From positions 1 through 35,039 of the forward strand of contig JAAHHN010000051.1 of NCBI GenBank assembly GCA_010672165.1: a stretch of 35,039 nt of DNA. The letters run 5' to 3'. The notes under the pieces were generated by a model, which saw only the letters and a program-made list of their open reading frames with translations, ran no database searches and was not told the origin of the DNA. The translations under genes were made by a program, and so were the position numbers. Source of the stretch: Spirulina sp. SIO3F2. GTDB lineage: Bacteria > Cyanobacteriota > Cyanobacteriia > Cyanobacteriales > Spirulinaceae. Shown here one piece after another: positions 17,558-27,200 of the stretch. Positions within the stretch are counted from its first letter, which is position 1. Every line of letters begins with the position of its first letter.

Positions 17558-18916
17558 ATGGTGGCCAGTCCTGTTTCGGTGTTATCTACGGTTGAAACCC
17601 CCTTTGATTGGTCAGACGCTTGGTATCCTGTGCATTTCGTCCAGGATTTAGACAAGTCTCGTCCCATCCGCTTTGTGCTGCTGGGCCAACCCCTAGTGCT
17701 CTGGTGGCAACCCGTGAAGGAAGCATGGGTGGTGTTAAGCGATCGCTGCTCTCACCGTCTCGCCCCCCTTTCAGAAGGTCGAATTACTGCCGATGGTTGC
17801 TTGGAATGTCCCTATCATGGCTGGGCGTTTACCGAAATCGGCACCTGCGATCGCATTCCCTTCGCCCCAGAGGACAGCACCGCCCACCAAAGCGATCGCG
17901 CCACGATCCGCCATTATCCGAGTCAGGTTGCCCAAGGGTTGCTCTTTGTTTATGCAGGTGATCCTGCCAACGCAGACACCACACCATTACCCACCGTGCC
18001 GCCCCTGGATGAGCACCCTGGAGAATGGGTGATGGCAGATACCTTCCGAGATATTCCTTACGATGCGACCACACTCTTGGAAAACGTCCTCGATACCAGC
18101 CATGTGGCGTTTACCCACCATCCCCGCGTCGGCAACCGGGCCAATGCCAAAGACTTTGACCTCGAAGTGGCAGAAGTAACCCCAATGGGTTTCAAAGGGT
18201 TTTGGGAAGAAGGCCCCCGACGCGGTAAGTTTGGCCCCCAGGTGACAACTTTTCTCGCGCCCAGCTTGATGTGGCACGATATCGCCGAAAGCCCCTTTGG
18301 TCAGGTGATGACGGTGGTCTATGCCGTCCCTACTGAGAAAGGTAAATGTCGGGCGATCGTGCGGTTGCCCTTCCGGTTTAAGTCGTCGATTCCGCGTTTG
18401 GTTTTCAAGTTCACACCCCGGTGGTTTGGGCATCTGAACCAAAACAGCATTCTGGAAGATGACCAGATTTTTTTGCATCTTCAGGAGCGATCGCTGGCCG
18501 AAGCTGACCCCAACTACACCAAGGCCTGTTATCTACCTACAGGTTCCGATCGCTTTGTGTTGGCCTATCGTCAATGGGTGCAAAGCTATGGCGCCCCCTT
18601 TCCAGAGCAAGCCTTCGCCCCAGCGGAGACCGACCGGGCGGCGTTGCTGGAGCGCTACTATTCCCACACAATAAACTGTCAGAGTTGCCAGGGGGCACTG
18701 CGGTTGTTCCGGAAGTTGCGGCTGGGGAGCGCGATCGCAGCAGTCCTATTTGGGTTTGGGTTGCCTTTTGGTGTGGTTTTGCAATGGCCCCTTTGGGTAC
18801 TTATTGGCCTGGCGGTGGTCTCTGTTCTCAGCTTGGGGGCTTGGTGGCAGTTGGGGCAGTTGATTCAGCGGTTTTATGAGGGAGAATATCCGCCGACGCG
18901 GAATTATAAGGCTTAG
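17558..18916 (+). CDS. Rieske oxygenase of the PaO/TIC55 type
   Basis: The ATG at 17558 has a GGAG ribosome site eight bases upstream and yields 452 residues. The Rieske 2Fe-2S site is C64-S-H66 and C84-P-Y-H87. The non-haem iron region is ENVLDTSHVAFTHHPRVG. A PaO-type cysteine pair is in INCQSCQGALRLFRKL, and two hydrophobic segments near the C-terminus anchor the protein in a membrane. Plant relatives open the chlorophyll ring (pheophorbide a oxygenase) or act at the chloroplast envelope (TIC55). The substrate here is unknown. It is divergent from the response regulator gene. Confidence 0.88.
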   Translation: MVASPVSVLSTVETPFDWSDAWYPVHFVQDLDKSRPIRFVLLGQPLVLWWQPVKEAWVVLSDRCSHRLAPLSEGRITADGCLECPYHGWAFTEIGTCDRIPFAPEDSTAHQSDRATIRHYPSQVAQGLLFVYAGDPANADTTPLPTVPPLDEHPGEWVMADTFRDIPYDATTLLENVLDTSHVAFTHHPRVGNRANAKDFDLEVAEVTPMGFKGFWEEGPRRGKFGPQVTTFLAPSLMWHDIAESPFGQVMTVVYAVPTEKGKCRAIVRLPFRFKSSIPRLVFKFTPRWFGHLNQNSILEDDQIFLHLQERSLAEADPNYTKACYLPTGSDRFVLAYRQWVQSYGAPFPEQAFAPAETDRAALLERYYSHTINCQSCQGALRLFRKLRLGSAIAAVLFGFGLPFGVVLQWPLWVLIGLAVVSVLSLGAWWQLGQLIQRFYEGEYPPTRNYKA

Positions 18917-19105
18917 GGCTACGGCAAAAGTCTGCAATTGAGGGGCGATCGCTAACCTTATAGGGATAAAAGACGGCTAAGCTCTTACCCCTTGAGGTCA
19001 CAGATCTTAATCGACTGTATCAATGTTTAAATTTCCCCTGATCAAGGGGGGCGATCGGGGCGCACAATAGATCTTTTACCCCCATTCTGCAATCTCTCAA
19101 TAACT

Positions 19106-20785
19106 ATGTCCGACAACCGTAGAAGCCAAGTCGTCACCCAAGGTGTTCAACGTTCTCCAAACCGAGCCATGCTGCGGGCAGTGGGTTTTGGAGACGATGA
19201 CTTTGTGAAGCCCATTGTGGGCTTGGCGAATGGCTACAGCACCATCACGCCCTGCAACATGGGCATTAACACCCTGGCTGAGCGTGCTGAGACTGCCCTC
19301 CAAACTGCTGGGGCAATGCCGCAAATGTTTGGCACGATTACTATCTCGGATGGTATCTCGATGGGCACAGAAGGGATGAAATATTCCCTTGTTTCCCGTG
19401 ATGTGATCGCTGACTCCATCGAAACCGCTTGTAATGGTCAGAGTATGGATGGGGTGCTGGCAATTGGTGGCTGTGATAAGAATATGCCAGGGGCGATTAT
19501 TGCGATCGCGCGGATGAATATTCCCGCCATTTTTGTCTACGGGGGCACTATCAAACCCGGCCACTACGCAGGGGAAGATCTCACAGTTGTTAGTGCTTTT
19601 GAAGCGGTCGGGCAATACAGCGCAGGCAAAATCGACGAGACCACGCTCACCAATATTGAAAAGAATGCTTGCCCAGGGGCGGGCTCCTGTGGTGGCATGT
19701 TCACCGCAAATACCATGTCTTCTGCAATCGAGGCCATGGGTTTGAGCCTACCTTATTCTTCAACGATGGCCGCTGAGGATGCCGAAAAAGCCGAGAGCAC
19801 TGAAAAATCCGCCTTTGCAGTGGTTGAAGCGATCCGCCAGCAAATTCTCCCCAGCCAGATCTTGACCCGCCAGGCCTTTGAGAACGCGATCGCGGTGATT
19901 ATGGCTGTGGGCGGCTCCACCAATGCCGTGTTACATCTGCTGGCGATCGCCCATTCCATCGGTGTCGAACTAACGCTGGATGATTTTGAAACGATCCGGG
20001 CCAAAGTGCCCGTCCTCTGCGACCTCAAACCCAGCGGCCGCTACGTTACCACCAACCTCCATCAGGCCGGCGGCATTCCCCAGGTGATGAAAATGCTGTT
20101 GGTTAATGGCTTGCTCCACGGCGATGCCCTCACGGTGTCGGGTAAGACAGTGGCTGAAGTGCTCGCTGATATACCCGAGCAGCCTCCCGCTGACCAAGAT
20201 GTAATCCGACCGTTTGAGCAACCCCTCTACACCAGTGGGCACTTGGCGATTCTCAAGGGCAACCTAGCCGAATTTGGCGCAGTGGCGAAAATTAGCGGTG
20301 TCAAGAACCCCCAAATCACCGGTCCTGCCCGAGTCTTTAACTCAGAAGAAGACTGCTTAGACGCGATCCTCGCAGGCAAAATCCAAGCGGGGGACGTGAT
20401 CATCGTGCGCTACGAAGGCCCCAAAGGCGGCCCCGGCATGCGTGAAATGCTGGCCCCCACCTCTGCGATTATTGGTGCAGGTTTAGGTGACTCAGTGGGT
20501 CTGATTACGGATGGACGCTTCTCCGGTGGCACCTACGGCATGGTCGTGGGCCACGTGGCCCCAGAAGCTGCCGTTGGCGGCAATATTGGCTTGGTACAAG
20601 AGGGAGACTCGATTACGATTGATGCCCCAGCTCGGCTGTTGCAAATCAATGTTTCGGAAGCAGAATTAGCTGAACGTCGTGCGCAGTGGCAATCTCCCAC
20701 CCCCCGCTACACCAAAGGTGTTTTAGCGAAATATGCCAAATTGGTATCTTCGAGCCATCAAGGGGCAGTGACGGATCGGTTCTAG
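19106..20785 (+). CDS. ilvD: dihydroxy-acid dehydratase
   Basis: IlvD dehydrates dihydroxy acids in isoleucine and valine synthesis, using an Fe-S cluster. The 559-residue product has the expected cysteines in [16 protein letters not shown] and [16 protein letters not shown]. It also has [13 protein letters not shown] and [15 protein letters not shown]. Start and length are normal. It is a single gene, with no other ilv gene nearby. Confidence 0.97.
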   Translation: MSDNRRSQVVTQGVQRSPNRAMLRAVGFGDDDFVKPIVGLANGYSTITPCNMGINTLAERAETALQTAGAMPQMFGTITISDGISMGTEGMKYSLVSRDVIADSIETACNGQSMDGVLAIGGCDKNMPGAIIAIARMNIPAIFVYGGTIKPGHYAGEDLTVVSAFEAVGQYSAGKIDETTLTNIEKNACPGAGSCGGMFTANTMSSAIEAMGLSLPYSSTMAAEDAEKAESTEKSAFAVVEAIRQQILPSQILTRQAFENAIAVIMAVGGSTNAVLHLLAIAHSIGVELTLDDFETIRAKVPVLCDLKPSGRYVTTNLHQAGGIPQVMKMLLVNGLLHGDALTVSGKTVAEVLADIPEQPPADQDVIRPFEQPLYTSGHLAILKGNLAEFGAVAKISGVKNPQITGPARVFNSEEDCLDAILAGKIQAGDVIIVRYEGPKGGPGMREMLAPTSAIIGAGLGDSVGLITDGRFSGGTYGMVVGHVAPEAAVGGNIGLVQEGDSITIDAPARLLQINVSEAELAERRAQWQSPTPRYTKGVLAKYAKLVSSSHQGAVTDRF

Positions 20786-21098
20786 AGTTCAAAGTTTAGG
20801 GTTCAAAGTTCAGAGTTTAGGTTCTTGCTGTAGGGGTCAGATTTCCTGACCCTCCGCCCTCATTGAGCCATTTCAGAATGTTGATCTGGGGATTGTTGCT
20901 ATCACGCGCTGGAGTTGAGTGAGGATCTCCTAGAATGAGGTATCAGAATATCGGCAAAGAGCCAGCTTATCTGGACATCCTGAATCTGAAAGCAGGGTGT
21001 TGGAGGATTAAGGGAGTGCATTCGCGTCTTGCAATGCTCCTTTTTCGCAGGGTCATAAGGATGCATCTCAATCACAGGAGGATTTAGAGGAATGGGGC
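20786..21098. other. intergenic region before the small STAND-like gene
   Basis: It begins with a short imperfect direct repeat (TTCAAAGTTTAG, then TTCAAAGTTCAG) at about 20789-20817. A GGGTCAGATTTCCTGACCC inverted pair at 20835-20853 could form a short hairpin after ilvD. No coding frame is seen. A GGAGG ribosome site near 21078 precedes the next gene. Confidence 0.5.
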
Positions 21099-21551
21099 AT
21101 GGTTCAATTACGGGATTTATCGCCCGCTCATCAGGAAGCGTTTACAACATTACAGACTGCGATCGAATGGGCAGAGAGTGAGACATTTACATTGTTGTTT
21201 GCCTGCTGTGACGATCGCGCCTTGCGTCCTGAACTCACACAGCAGTTTCAAACCCAAACGCAATTTAAGGTACGAGAGATTTATCTTGAACCCGATGTGT
21301 GGTTGGCCTACGAGACGCTGAAGCGGGAATTGGGGAACGAGCATCCCCAGGTGCTGTTTGTGGATGGTTTAGACACGGCCAAAGATGTCATTGCGGCGTT
21401 GCGGGATTGGAACGCGGCCCGGAATTCGTTTATGCGGGATTTTCGCTTTCCGGTGGTGATTTGGCTCGATCGCCCCGTCCAACGCCAATTACTCAGGGTG
21501 GCGAAAGATCTTGAAAGCTGGGGGACATACGTGGACTTTGACGAAGGCTGA
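21099..21551 (+). CDS. free-standing degenerate STAND-like NTPase domain
   Basis: The 150-residue protein has TFTLLFACCDD near residue 30, a Walker B-like strand PQVLFVDGLD, and FRFPVVIWLDRPVQRQLLR near its C-terminus. The order and spacing recall the N-terminal domain of large cyanobacterial STAND/TPR proteins (the PLVLWV-then-L-x-x-APDLWSW region). No Walker A (GxxxxGK[ST]) is visible, so it probably does not hydrolyse nucleotide. It ends soon after DLESWGTYVDF, without TPRs, and so is stand-alone or truncated. In conflict systems, inactive STAND domains act as scaffolds. That role here is inferred. It is followed by cpcS, with no clear link. Confidence 0.5.
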   Translation: MVQLRDLSPAHQEAFTTLQTAIEWAESETFTLLFACCDDRALRPELTQQFQTQTQFKVREIYLEPDVWLAYETLKRELGNEHPQVLFVDGLDTAKDVIAALRDWNAARNSFMRDFRFPVVIWLDRPVQRQLLRVAKDLESWGTYVDFDEG

Positions 21552-21636
21552 AGGTAGCAGGATAAAGGCAGAAACGTCCAGCGAAAATCTATAATGAGAC
21601 CGACACCCACTCATCTGGAGGCCCAATTCTGCCGTG

Positions 21637-22221
21637 ATGGACGCAATGACGTTCTTTGAAAAAAGTTCAGGACGCTGGCAATCCCAACGAACCACCCATC
21701 ATTTACCCTTTCGTCGTGCCGAAAGTGGGGGGTCTGACATCCAGGTTGAAGCGTTGCCCGCTAACGATTCCCGGATTGTGGAAATTTGCCAGATGCATGA
21801 GGTTGATCCCAGTCTGGCGATCGGTGGGGCCTATGTCGCCTGGGATGGGGCAATGGCTTGGGACAAAGAAGGGGAAGATCACGCTGGGAGCACCGTGTTT
21901 GCGTTGATTCCTGACGATGAAACGGGACGTACCGGTAAGCTGTTGCGCGAACGGGGCTATGCGGAAGTGGTTCCGGTGGCGGGACGCTATGAAATGGACG
22001 CCGAAGATGGGCTGAATTTGATTACGGACTACGACACGATGAGCGTTGAGGAACGCTTTTGGTTTGTGAATCCAGATCTCCGCCTACGTACTAGCACCGT
22101 CAAACGGTTTGGGGGCTTTAATACAGCCACATTTTGTGCAGAAGCCCGTCAGCGTCCAGATGCTGAACAAACGGATGTTACCGATGCTGTAACTCCAGTT
22201 CCAGCTCTTTTCGGTTGGTGA
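21637..22221 (+). CDS. cpcS: CpcS/CpeS-family phycobiliprotein lyase
   Basis: This family attaches phycobilins to a conserved cysteine of phycobiliproteins. The ATG at 21637 gives MDAMTFFEKSSGRWQSQRTT, which matches the family N-terminus. The GTG at 21634 would add only one residue. The product is 194 residues, and HHLPFRRAESGGSDI and ERFWFVNPDLRLRTS are typical family segments. The C-terminal tail (TPVPALFGW) is normal for the family. A GGAGG site lies upstream. Which subclass it belongs to is not settled from the motifs. Confidence 0.87.
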   Translation: MDAMTFFEKSSGRWQSQRTTHHLPFRRAESGGSDIQVEALPANDSRIVEICQMHEVDPSLAIGGAYVAWDGAMAWDKEGEDHAGSTVFALIPDDETGRTGKLLRERGYAEVVPVAGRYEMDAEDGLNLITDYDTMSVEERFWFVNPDLRLRTSTVKRFGGFNTATFCAEARQRPDAEQTDVTDAVTPVPALFGW

Positions 22222-22449
22222 TGTATTTGTCTTTGCATTTGATTTAGCTGTAAGGGCAGAGTTTCCCTGCCCTGCGCAAGCCTGGTATCCCTCGCAACTA
22301 TTCGGTCAATTTGCACTAGATGGTAGGAGCGCTGCTCACGCGTCCCAACAAAAAATCTCAAACGCCGTTTGTTTATTTATATGGATCATTCCTGGAGCTG
22401 TAAGAGGGGTCGCGAGAGGTGAGCGATTTCCCCTTCTGGTCTACAATTG

Positions 22450-22479
22450 CCCTTTAACAGCATCACTCATTGTTAAGGG
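22450..22479. promoter_or_regulatory. inverted repeat upstream of zipN
   Basis: CCCTTTAACA (22450-22459) and TGTTAAGGG (22471-22479) form a nearly perfect inverted repeat 27 bases before the GTG start at 22506. It could be an operator or an RNA hairpin. No regulator is assigned. The rest of the 22222-22505 gap holds REP-like sequence (GGGCAGAGTTTCCCTGCCC). Confidence 0.35.
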
Positions 22480-22505
22480 TCTATAAAAGGGGCTAACAAA
22501 TTATT

Positions 22506-24731
22506 GTGCGTATCCCGCTCGACTACTACCGAATATTGGGGGTTCCCATCCAAGCAGCGGCTCAACAATTGAGTCAGGCTTATCACGATCGCGCCCTACA
22601 GCTGCCCCGCCGCGAATACAGTGATCTGGCGATTAACACGCGTAAGCAGCTACTGGATGAAGCGTATACCATCCTCTCCGATGCCCAGCGGCGCTCTGAA
22701 TACGACCAAACCTTTCTTCAGGTGGCCCCGCCTGACCCTTCAGGCGCCACCACTGGCCCCACCTTGGATATTCATCCTGAGCAGTTTATTGGTGCATTGC
22801 TATTGCTCTACGAATTGGGTGAATATGAGTTGGTTCTACACCTAAGTGAACCGTTGCTCCAAGCCGATGCAGTGCTGGTTCCGGAGCAAATGCAATTGGT
22901 GAATAACCCCCTGAGCCGCGCTGATATTGTGTTGACAGTGGCCCTCTCCTGTTTAGAGTTGGGGCGAGAGCAATGGCAACAGGGCCAATCCGATCGCGCT
23001 GCCCAGACTGGCCATTATGGGCAAGAACTGCTGCTTAAAGAAGGTCTATTTCCTGGCATCCGTGGAGAATTGCGGGTGGATATGTTTAAGCTGCGACCCT
23101 ACCGGATTCTGGAGTTGCTCACCCACGATGAAAGTGAGGCTGAACTGCGCCAGAAGGGCATCCGGATTTTACAAGATATGTTAGGGGAACGCGGTGGTAT
23201 TGAGGGCCAAGGCGACGACCAATCTGGCTTAAATCTGGATGACTTTTTACGGTTTATCCAGCAAATTCGCAATCATCTCACCACGGCGGAACAGCAGGAA
23301 CTCTTCGGTATTGAAGCCCAGCGTCCTTCTGCTGTGGGCACATATTTATTGGCCTATGCCAAAATTGCCCACGGGTTTGCCTATGCCCAACCCCCAGCGA
23401 TCGCCCAAGCCCAAAATCTACTCAAACGGCTGGGGCGGCATCAGGATGTCCATTTAGAGCAGGCGGTCTGCGCCTTGTTGTTGGGGCAAACTGAAGCGGC
23501 TGGCCGCTTGGTGGAGCGATCGCAAGAGTATGAACCCCTAGCCTTTATTCGAGAGCAGTCCCAAAATGCACCAGACTTGCTGCCGGGCCTGTGCCTCTAT
23601 GGTGAACGCTGGTTGCAAACTGAGGTGTTTCCCCATTTCCGAGACACGGCCCACCGCACCTTAAGTCTTAAGGACTACTTTGCTAATGAAACGGTACAGG
23701 GCCACATTGAGCAATTAGCCACTGGCCATCCCCGTCCCCCGGTTCAGGCTGCGGCAGCTGCTGAATCCGCTGTACCGAGTCCAGCCCCAACGTCAGTGCA
23801 AGCAGCCCAGACCACGACGCTGCAATTGCAATCCCCTCCTGCCTCAACCAACGCCGCAGAAATTCCTCCAACTTCGGCCCCAGCCGCGATCGCAGCTACT
23901 GAATCTTCTGGTTCTGAGACTGAAATACCAACAACTCAAACTCCCGAAGGAGCAGTCGCCTTGGCTGACCCTCCCATTGAGCCTGTGCCCGAGCAGCCTC
24001 CAGAACCCACACCACCAGACTTAACGCCAGCGGAGGATCTCCCTGTGGCGGCGCGATCGCGCTCCCGCAGTCTGCGTCAGTCTCAAATTCAGCGTACTCG
24101 CTGGATTTTGATGGGAATTGCAGGGATATTTGCTTTGGTCAGTGTAGGCTTTTTGTTCAGTCAAATTGCGCAGCTTTTGGGCGGATCACGTGCGCCTGAA
24201 ACTGCGATCGAAACAGAACCACCAGAGACTGAAGTGCCAGAAACCCCTGAGGTGGAGACTCCCCCAGCGGCCCTTCCCCCAGAGTCCCAGTCTTCGGCAC
24301 CTGCGCCCATTGAAACACCCGCCCCAGTTATTGCCACTAACGATCCCTTGGATGAACTCTTGGCTGAAAAGGTCGTCCAAACTTGGCTCGCCGTTAAAGC
24401 GCTGGCTTTGGGGCCTGAGTATGAAAGTGAACAACTCAGCCTGATTTTGGCCGAACCGGCTTTAAGCACCTGGCAACAGCTTGCCAATGACCTCCGACTG
24501 GAGAACACCTATCGGGATTATGAGCATTCGGTGGAAGTCGAGACCATTACAACCGATGGGAATAATCCAGACAGTGCGTTGATTGAAGCTGCCGTGCGAG
24601 AGCAAGCTACCCCTTACCGTAATGGCCAACCTGAACCGGGTGGTTCCTATGATGACAATCTGCGGGTACGGTATGAGTTGATTCGCCAGGGTGACCAATG
24701 GCTAATTAGAGATATGCAAGTTTTACAGTAA
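22506..24731 (+). CDS. zipN: cell-division protein Ftn2/ZipN (ARC6 homologue)
   Basis: This protein anchors FtsZ to the membrane in cyanobacteria, as ARC6 does in chloroplasts. The GTG start gives 741 residues. Residues 1-70 are a J-domain-like region (DYYRILGVPIQ, then LLDEAYTILSDAQRRSEYD). A long helical middle follows. A Pro/Ala/Glu-rich linker comes next, then one membrane helix (WILMGIAGIFALVSVGF), a second acidic linker and a C-terminal IMS domain (VVQTWLAVKALALGPEYES, ending WLIRDMQVLQ). In ARC6, the C-terminal domain faces the periplasmic side or intermembrane space. The DUF3007 gene begins five bases after its stop. Confidence 0.93.
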   Translation: MRIPLDYYRILGVPIQAAAQQLSQAYHDRALQLPRREYSDLAINTRKQLLDEAYTILSDAQRRSEYDQTFLQVAPPDPSGATTGPTLDIHPEQFIGALLLLYELGEYELVLHLSEPLLQADAVLVPEQMQLVNNPLSRADIVLTVALSCLELGREQWQQGQSDRAAQTGHYGQELLLKEGLFPGIRGELRVDMFKLRPYRILELLTHDESEAELRQKGIRILQDMLGERGGIEGQGDDQSGLNLDDFLRFIQQIRNHLTTAEQQELFGIEAQRPSAVGTYLLAYAKIAHGFAYAQPPAIAQAQNLLKRLGRHQDVHLEQAVCALLLGQTEAAGRLVERSQEYEPLAFIREQSQNAPDLLPGLCLYGERWLQTEVFPHFRDTAHRTLSLKDYFANETVQGHIEQLATGHPRPPVQAAAAAESAVPSPAPTSVQAAQTTTLQLQSPPASTNAAEIPPTSAPAAIAATESSGSETEIPTTQTPEGAVALADPPIEPVPEQPPEPTPPDLTPAEDLPVAARSRSRSLRQSQIQRTRWILMGIAGIFALVSVGFLFSQIAQLLGGSRAPETAIETEPPETEVPETPEVETPPAALPPESQSSAPAPIETPAPVIATNDPLDELLAEKVVQTWLAVKALALGPEYESEQLSLILAEPALSTWQQLANDLRLENTYRDYEHSVEVETITTDGNNPDSALIEAAVREQATPYRNGQPEPGGSYDDNLRVRYELIRQGDQWLIRDMQVLQ

Positions 24732-24736
24732 TCATC

Positions 24737-25057
24737 ATGCGACGAATTGATGCAATTGGAATTATCTTCGGAGTATTTTTGGCAGGCGGTCTGGGTTATG
24801 TTGCCCTCCGGGCGCTAGGTATTGAAAGCACCCAGGCCGGGATTTGGAGCCAGGTTTTGTTGGTGGGCGGGATGCTGGGTTGGGTGGCAACCTATTTGTT
24901 TCGCGTCTCGACCCAAAATATGACCTATAACCAACAACTCAAGGACTACGAAGAAGCAGTTGTGCGCAAACAACTCGAAGAAATGTCTCCTGAGGAGTTA
25001 GCGGCATTGCAAGCGAAAGTTGAGGCGGCAGAGGCGGCTGGAGATTCTGTTGAGTAG
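24737..25057 (+). CDS. DUF3007 membrane protein
   Basis: The 106-residue product has two hydrophobic segments ([19 protein letters not shown], and [19 protein letters not shown]). It then has the conserved [21 protein letters not shown] and a coiled acidic tail ([15 protein letters not shown]). This matches the cyanobacterial and plastid DUF3007 family, commonly found next to trpA. It is tightly packed between zipN and trpA, so the three are probably co-transcribed. Function is unknown. Confidence 0.8.
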   Translation: MRRIDAIGIIFGVFLAGGLGYVALRALGIESTQAGIWSQVLLVGGMLGWVATYLFRVSTQNMTYNQQLKDYEEAVVRKQLEEMSPEELAALQAKVEAAEAAGDSVE

Positions 25058-25101
25058 TAATGTTAAAATGGGCGCTCTTGACGACCCTCCTCTTTCCCTC
25101 T

Positions 25102-25896
25102 ATGACTTCAGTTTCGCAGCGGTTTCAAACCCTTAAAGCCCAGTCTCAATGTGCCCTGATTCCATTTATCACGGCGGGTGATCCTGACCTCGAAACCACT
25201 GCTAAAGCGCTACTGGTATTGGATCAAGCCGGGGCGGATTTGATTGAATTGGGGGTGCCCTATTCTGACCCCCTCGCCGATGGTCCCACTATTCAGGCCG
25301 CAGCGACTCGTGCTCTGGGGCGAGGGGTGAAGCTGGATGATGTGTTGCAAATTGTGCGCCACGTTGCCCCCGAAATTCAAGCTCCCATTATTCTGTTTAC
25401 CTATTACAATCCGATTTACCATCGGGGAGTGAAAGCATTTTTTGAGCAGATCGCGGCAGCAGGCGTGAAGGGATTGGTGATTCCAGATCTTCCCCTGGAA
25501 GAGGCTGACGAGATCCTGGCGATCGCCCAACAAGTGGGGGTTGAGGTCACACTCTTAGTCGCACCCACTAGCCCCAGCGAGCGGATCGCCGCGATCGCTC
25601 GTCAATCGCAAGGATTTATCTATCTGGTGAGTGTAACAGGGGTAACGGGGGCCAGAACTGAAGTCGCCTCACGGGTGGAAGAGTTGCTCCCGCAGTTGCG
25701 AGCTGTAACTGATAAACCTGTGGGTGTGGGTTTTGGGGTCTCGGAGCCCCAACATGCCCAAACATTGAAAGCGTGGGGTGTTGATGCGGTGATTGTGGGC
25801 AGTGCGATCGTTAAACGCTTGGCCCAGGGGACTCCGGAAGAGGGTTTGGCCGCGATTGCTCAGTTTTGCCAGTCGTTGAAAAGTGCAATTAGCTAA
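25102..25896 (+). CDS. trpA: tryptophan synthase alpha chain
   Basis: TrpA converts indole-3-glycerol phosphate to indole and glyceraldehyde 3-phosphate. The ATG at 25102 ([20 protein letters not shown]) gives 264 residues, the normal length. The upstream ATG at 25060 would add 14 unconserved residues. [15 protein letters not shown] holds the catalytic Glu and Asp. [10 protein letters not shown] and [12 protein letters not shown] are family signatures. The phosphate-binding end is [13 protein letters not shown]. Confidence 0.96.
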   Translation: MTSVSQRFQTLKAQSQCALIPFITAGDPDLETTAKALLVLDQAGADLIELGVPYSDPLADGPTIQAAATRALGRGVKLDDVLQIVRHVAPEIQAPIILFTYYNPIYHRGVKAFFEQIAAAGVKGLVIPDLPLEEADEILAIAQQVGVEVTLLVAPTSPSERIAAIARQSQGFIYLVSVTGVTGARTEVASRVEELLPQLRAVTDKPVGVGFGVSEPQHAQTLKAWGVDAVIVGSAIVKRLAQGTPEEGLAAIAQFCQSLKSAIS

Positions 25897-25899
25897 AGC

Positions 25900-26829
25900 A
25901 TGGTAACGGTTATCTATAGCGATCGCTTCCTTGACCATCAGACAGGGGGATGGCATTCTGAATCACCTGCACGGCTAGAAGCGATCGTCTCAGCACTGAA
26001 GGCGACGCCTTGGGCCAATCAGCTCCAATGGTGTAAACCAACACCGATAGCTGAGCGTGACCCGTTGCCCTGGGTTCAACAGTGCCACATCCCGGACTAC
26101 ATTGATTTTGTGAAGCGACGAGCGAATCAGCCTGGGATCACAATGCTCGACCCAGATACGGCCGTCAGTGATTATGAAGTGCTACTGCTGGCGGTGAATG
26201 CTTGGCTCGATGGAGTGGATCAGGTGCTTGGGAACCATAGCCCCTTTGCTTTTGTAGCGGCTCGCCCCCCCGGACATCACGCCGAACGGGATCATGCGAT
26301 GGGATTTTGTCTGTTTGGTAATGCGGCGATCGCCGCCCATTATGCCCTGACGTTGCCCACGATCTCGCGGGTAGGCATTTTGGATTGGGATGTACATCAT
26401 GGCAATGGTACCCAACATTTAGTGGAAACCAACCCCGCGATCGCCTATTGTTCGCTACACCAGTCCCCCGCCTATCCTGGCACGGGGCGAGCCAGCGACC
26501 AAGGCGACTTTAACAATGTTTGTAATATTCCGTTACCCCCCGGAAGCGCGATCGCAGATTACCGCGTACCGTTTGAGCAGCAGGTACTGCCGTTTTTACA
26601 AAGGTTTAAGCCCGATCTGTTAATTGTTAGTGCAGGCTACGATGCAACTCAAGCTGATCCACTGGCAGGGATGAATTTACAACCGCAGGATTATGGTTGG
26701 TTTACTCAAATGATTTTGTCATTGGAGCGGCCAATTGTGTTTGGCTTAGAGGGAGGCTATGATCTAGCAGCGTTGTCAGCGTCGGTGGTGGCGACGATTG
26801 GGGCTTGTCTGGGGCATGATTCGGAATAA
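25900..26829 (+). CDS. histone-deacetylase-family hydrolase
   Basis: A zinc-dependent amidohydrolase of 309 residues, starting three bases after trpA. It has the active-site histidines in RPPGHHAERDHAMGFC, the zinc ligands in LDWDVHHGNGTQH, a further aspartate in DATQADPLAGM, and LEGGYD near the end. Bacterial relatives include acetoin-utilisation and polyamine deacetylases. The substrate is not known. It may be co-transcribed with trpA. Confidence 0.93.
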   Translation: MVTVIYSDRFLDHQTGGWHSESPARLEAIVSALKATPWANQLQWCKPTPIAERDPLPWVQQCHIPDYIDFVKRRANQPGITMLDPDTAVSDYEVLLLAVNAWLDGVDQVLGNHSPFAFVAARPPGHHAERDHAMGFCLFGNAAIAAHYALTLPTISRVGILDWDVHHGNGTQHLVETNPAIAYCSLHQSPAYPGTGRASDQGDFNNVCNIPLPPGSAIADYRVPFEQQVLPFLQRFKPDLLIVSAGYDATQADPLAGMNLQPQDYGWFTQMILSLERPIVFGLEGGYDLAALSASVVATIGACLGHDSE

Positions 26830-27200
26830 GGCAATAACCCTTAGTGATGAAGGCTGCCGCGTATACACAAACTGTAAATCCTGACCTAATGCACAATTTA
26901 GCCTCCTGAATCCCCCTAAATCCCCCTACCCTGCGGGAAGCCGCAAAGCGTCTAGTGGAAGGGGGACTTTGAGTGCTTCCCCCCTTTCAAAGGGGGGCTA
27001 GGGGGGATAAAGTCCAGCTTTGGGACTTGAGATCAACTTCTGTATAAGCAGTAGGTGATGAAGGGGATGGCGAATAAAACCGAGTCGTCAGATACAGTTT
27101 TGAGTTCTTTCATCAACTCAAATGCTGCGCTGAAATGAACTGGGCGATCGCGTAGAATTCAGGAAGTTTGTCTTGAGTTCGCAAAACTCACAACGCAAAA
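26830..27200. other. repeat-rich intergenic region
   Basis: The stretch at about 26905-27009 (AATCCCCCTAAATCCCCCTA, then CCCCCCTTTCAAAGGGGGGC) is a common cyanobacterial intergenic repeat. GCGATCGC occurs near 27147. No gene is seen. The promoter of the kinase gene should lie near its right side. Confidence 0.6.
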
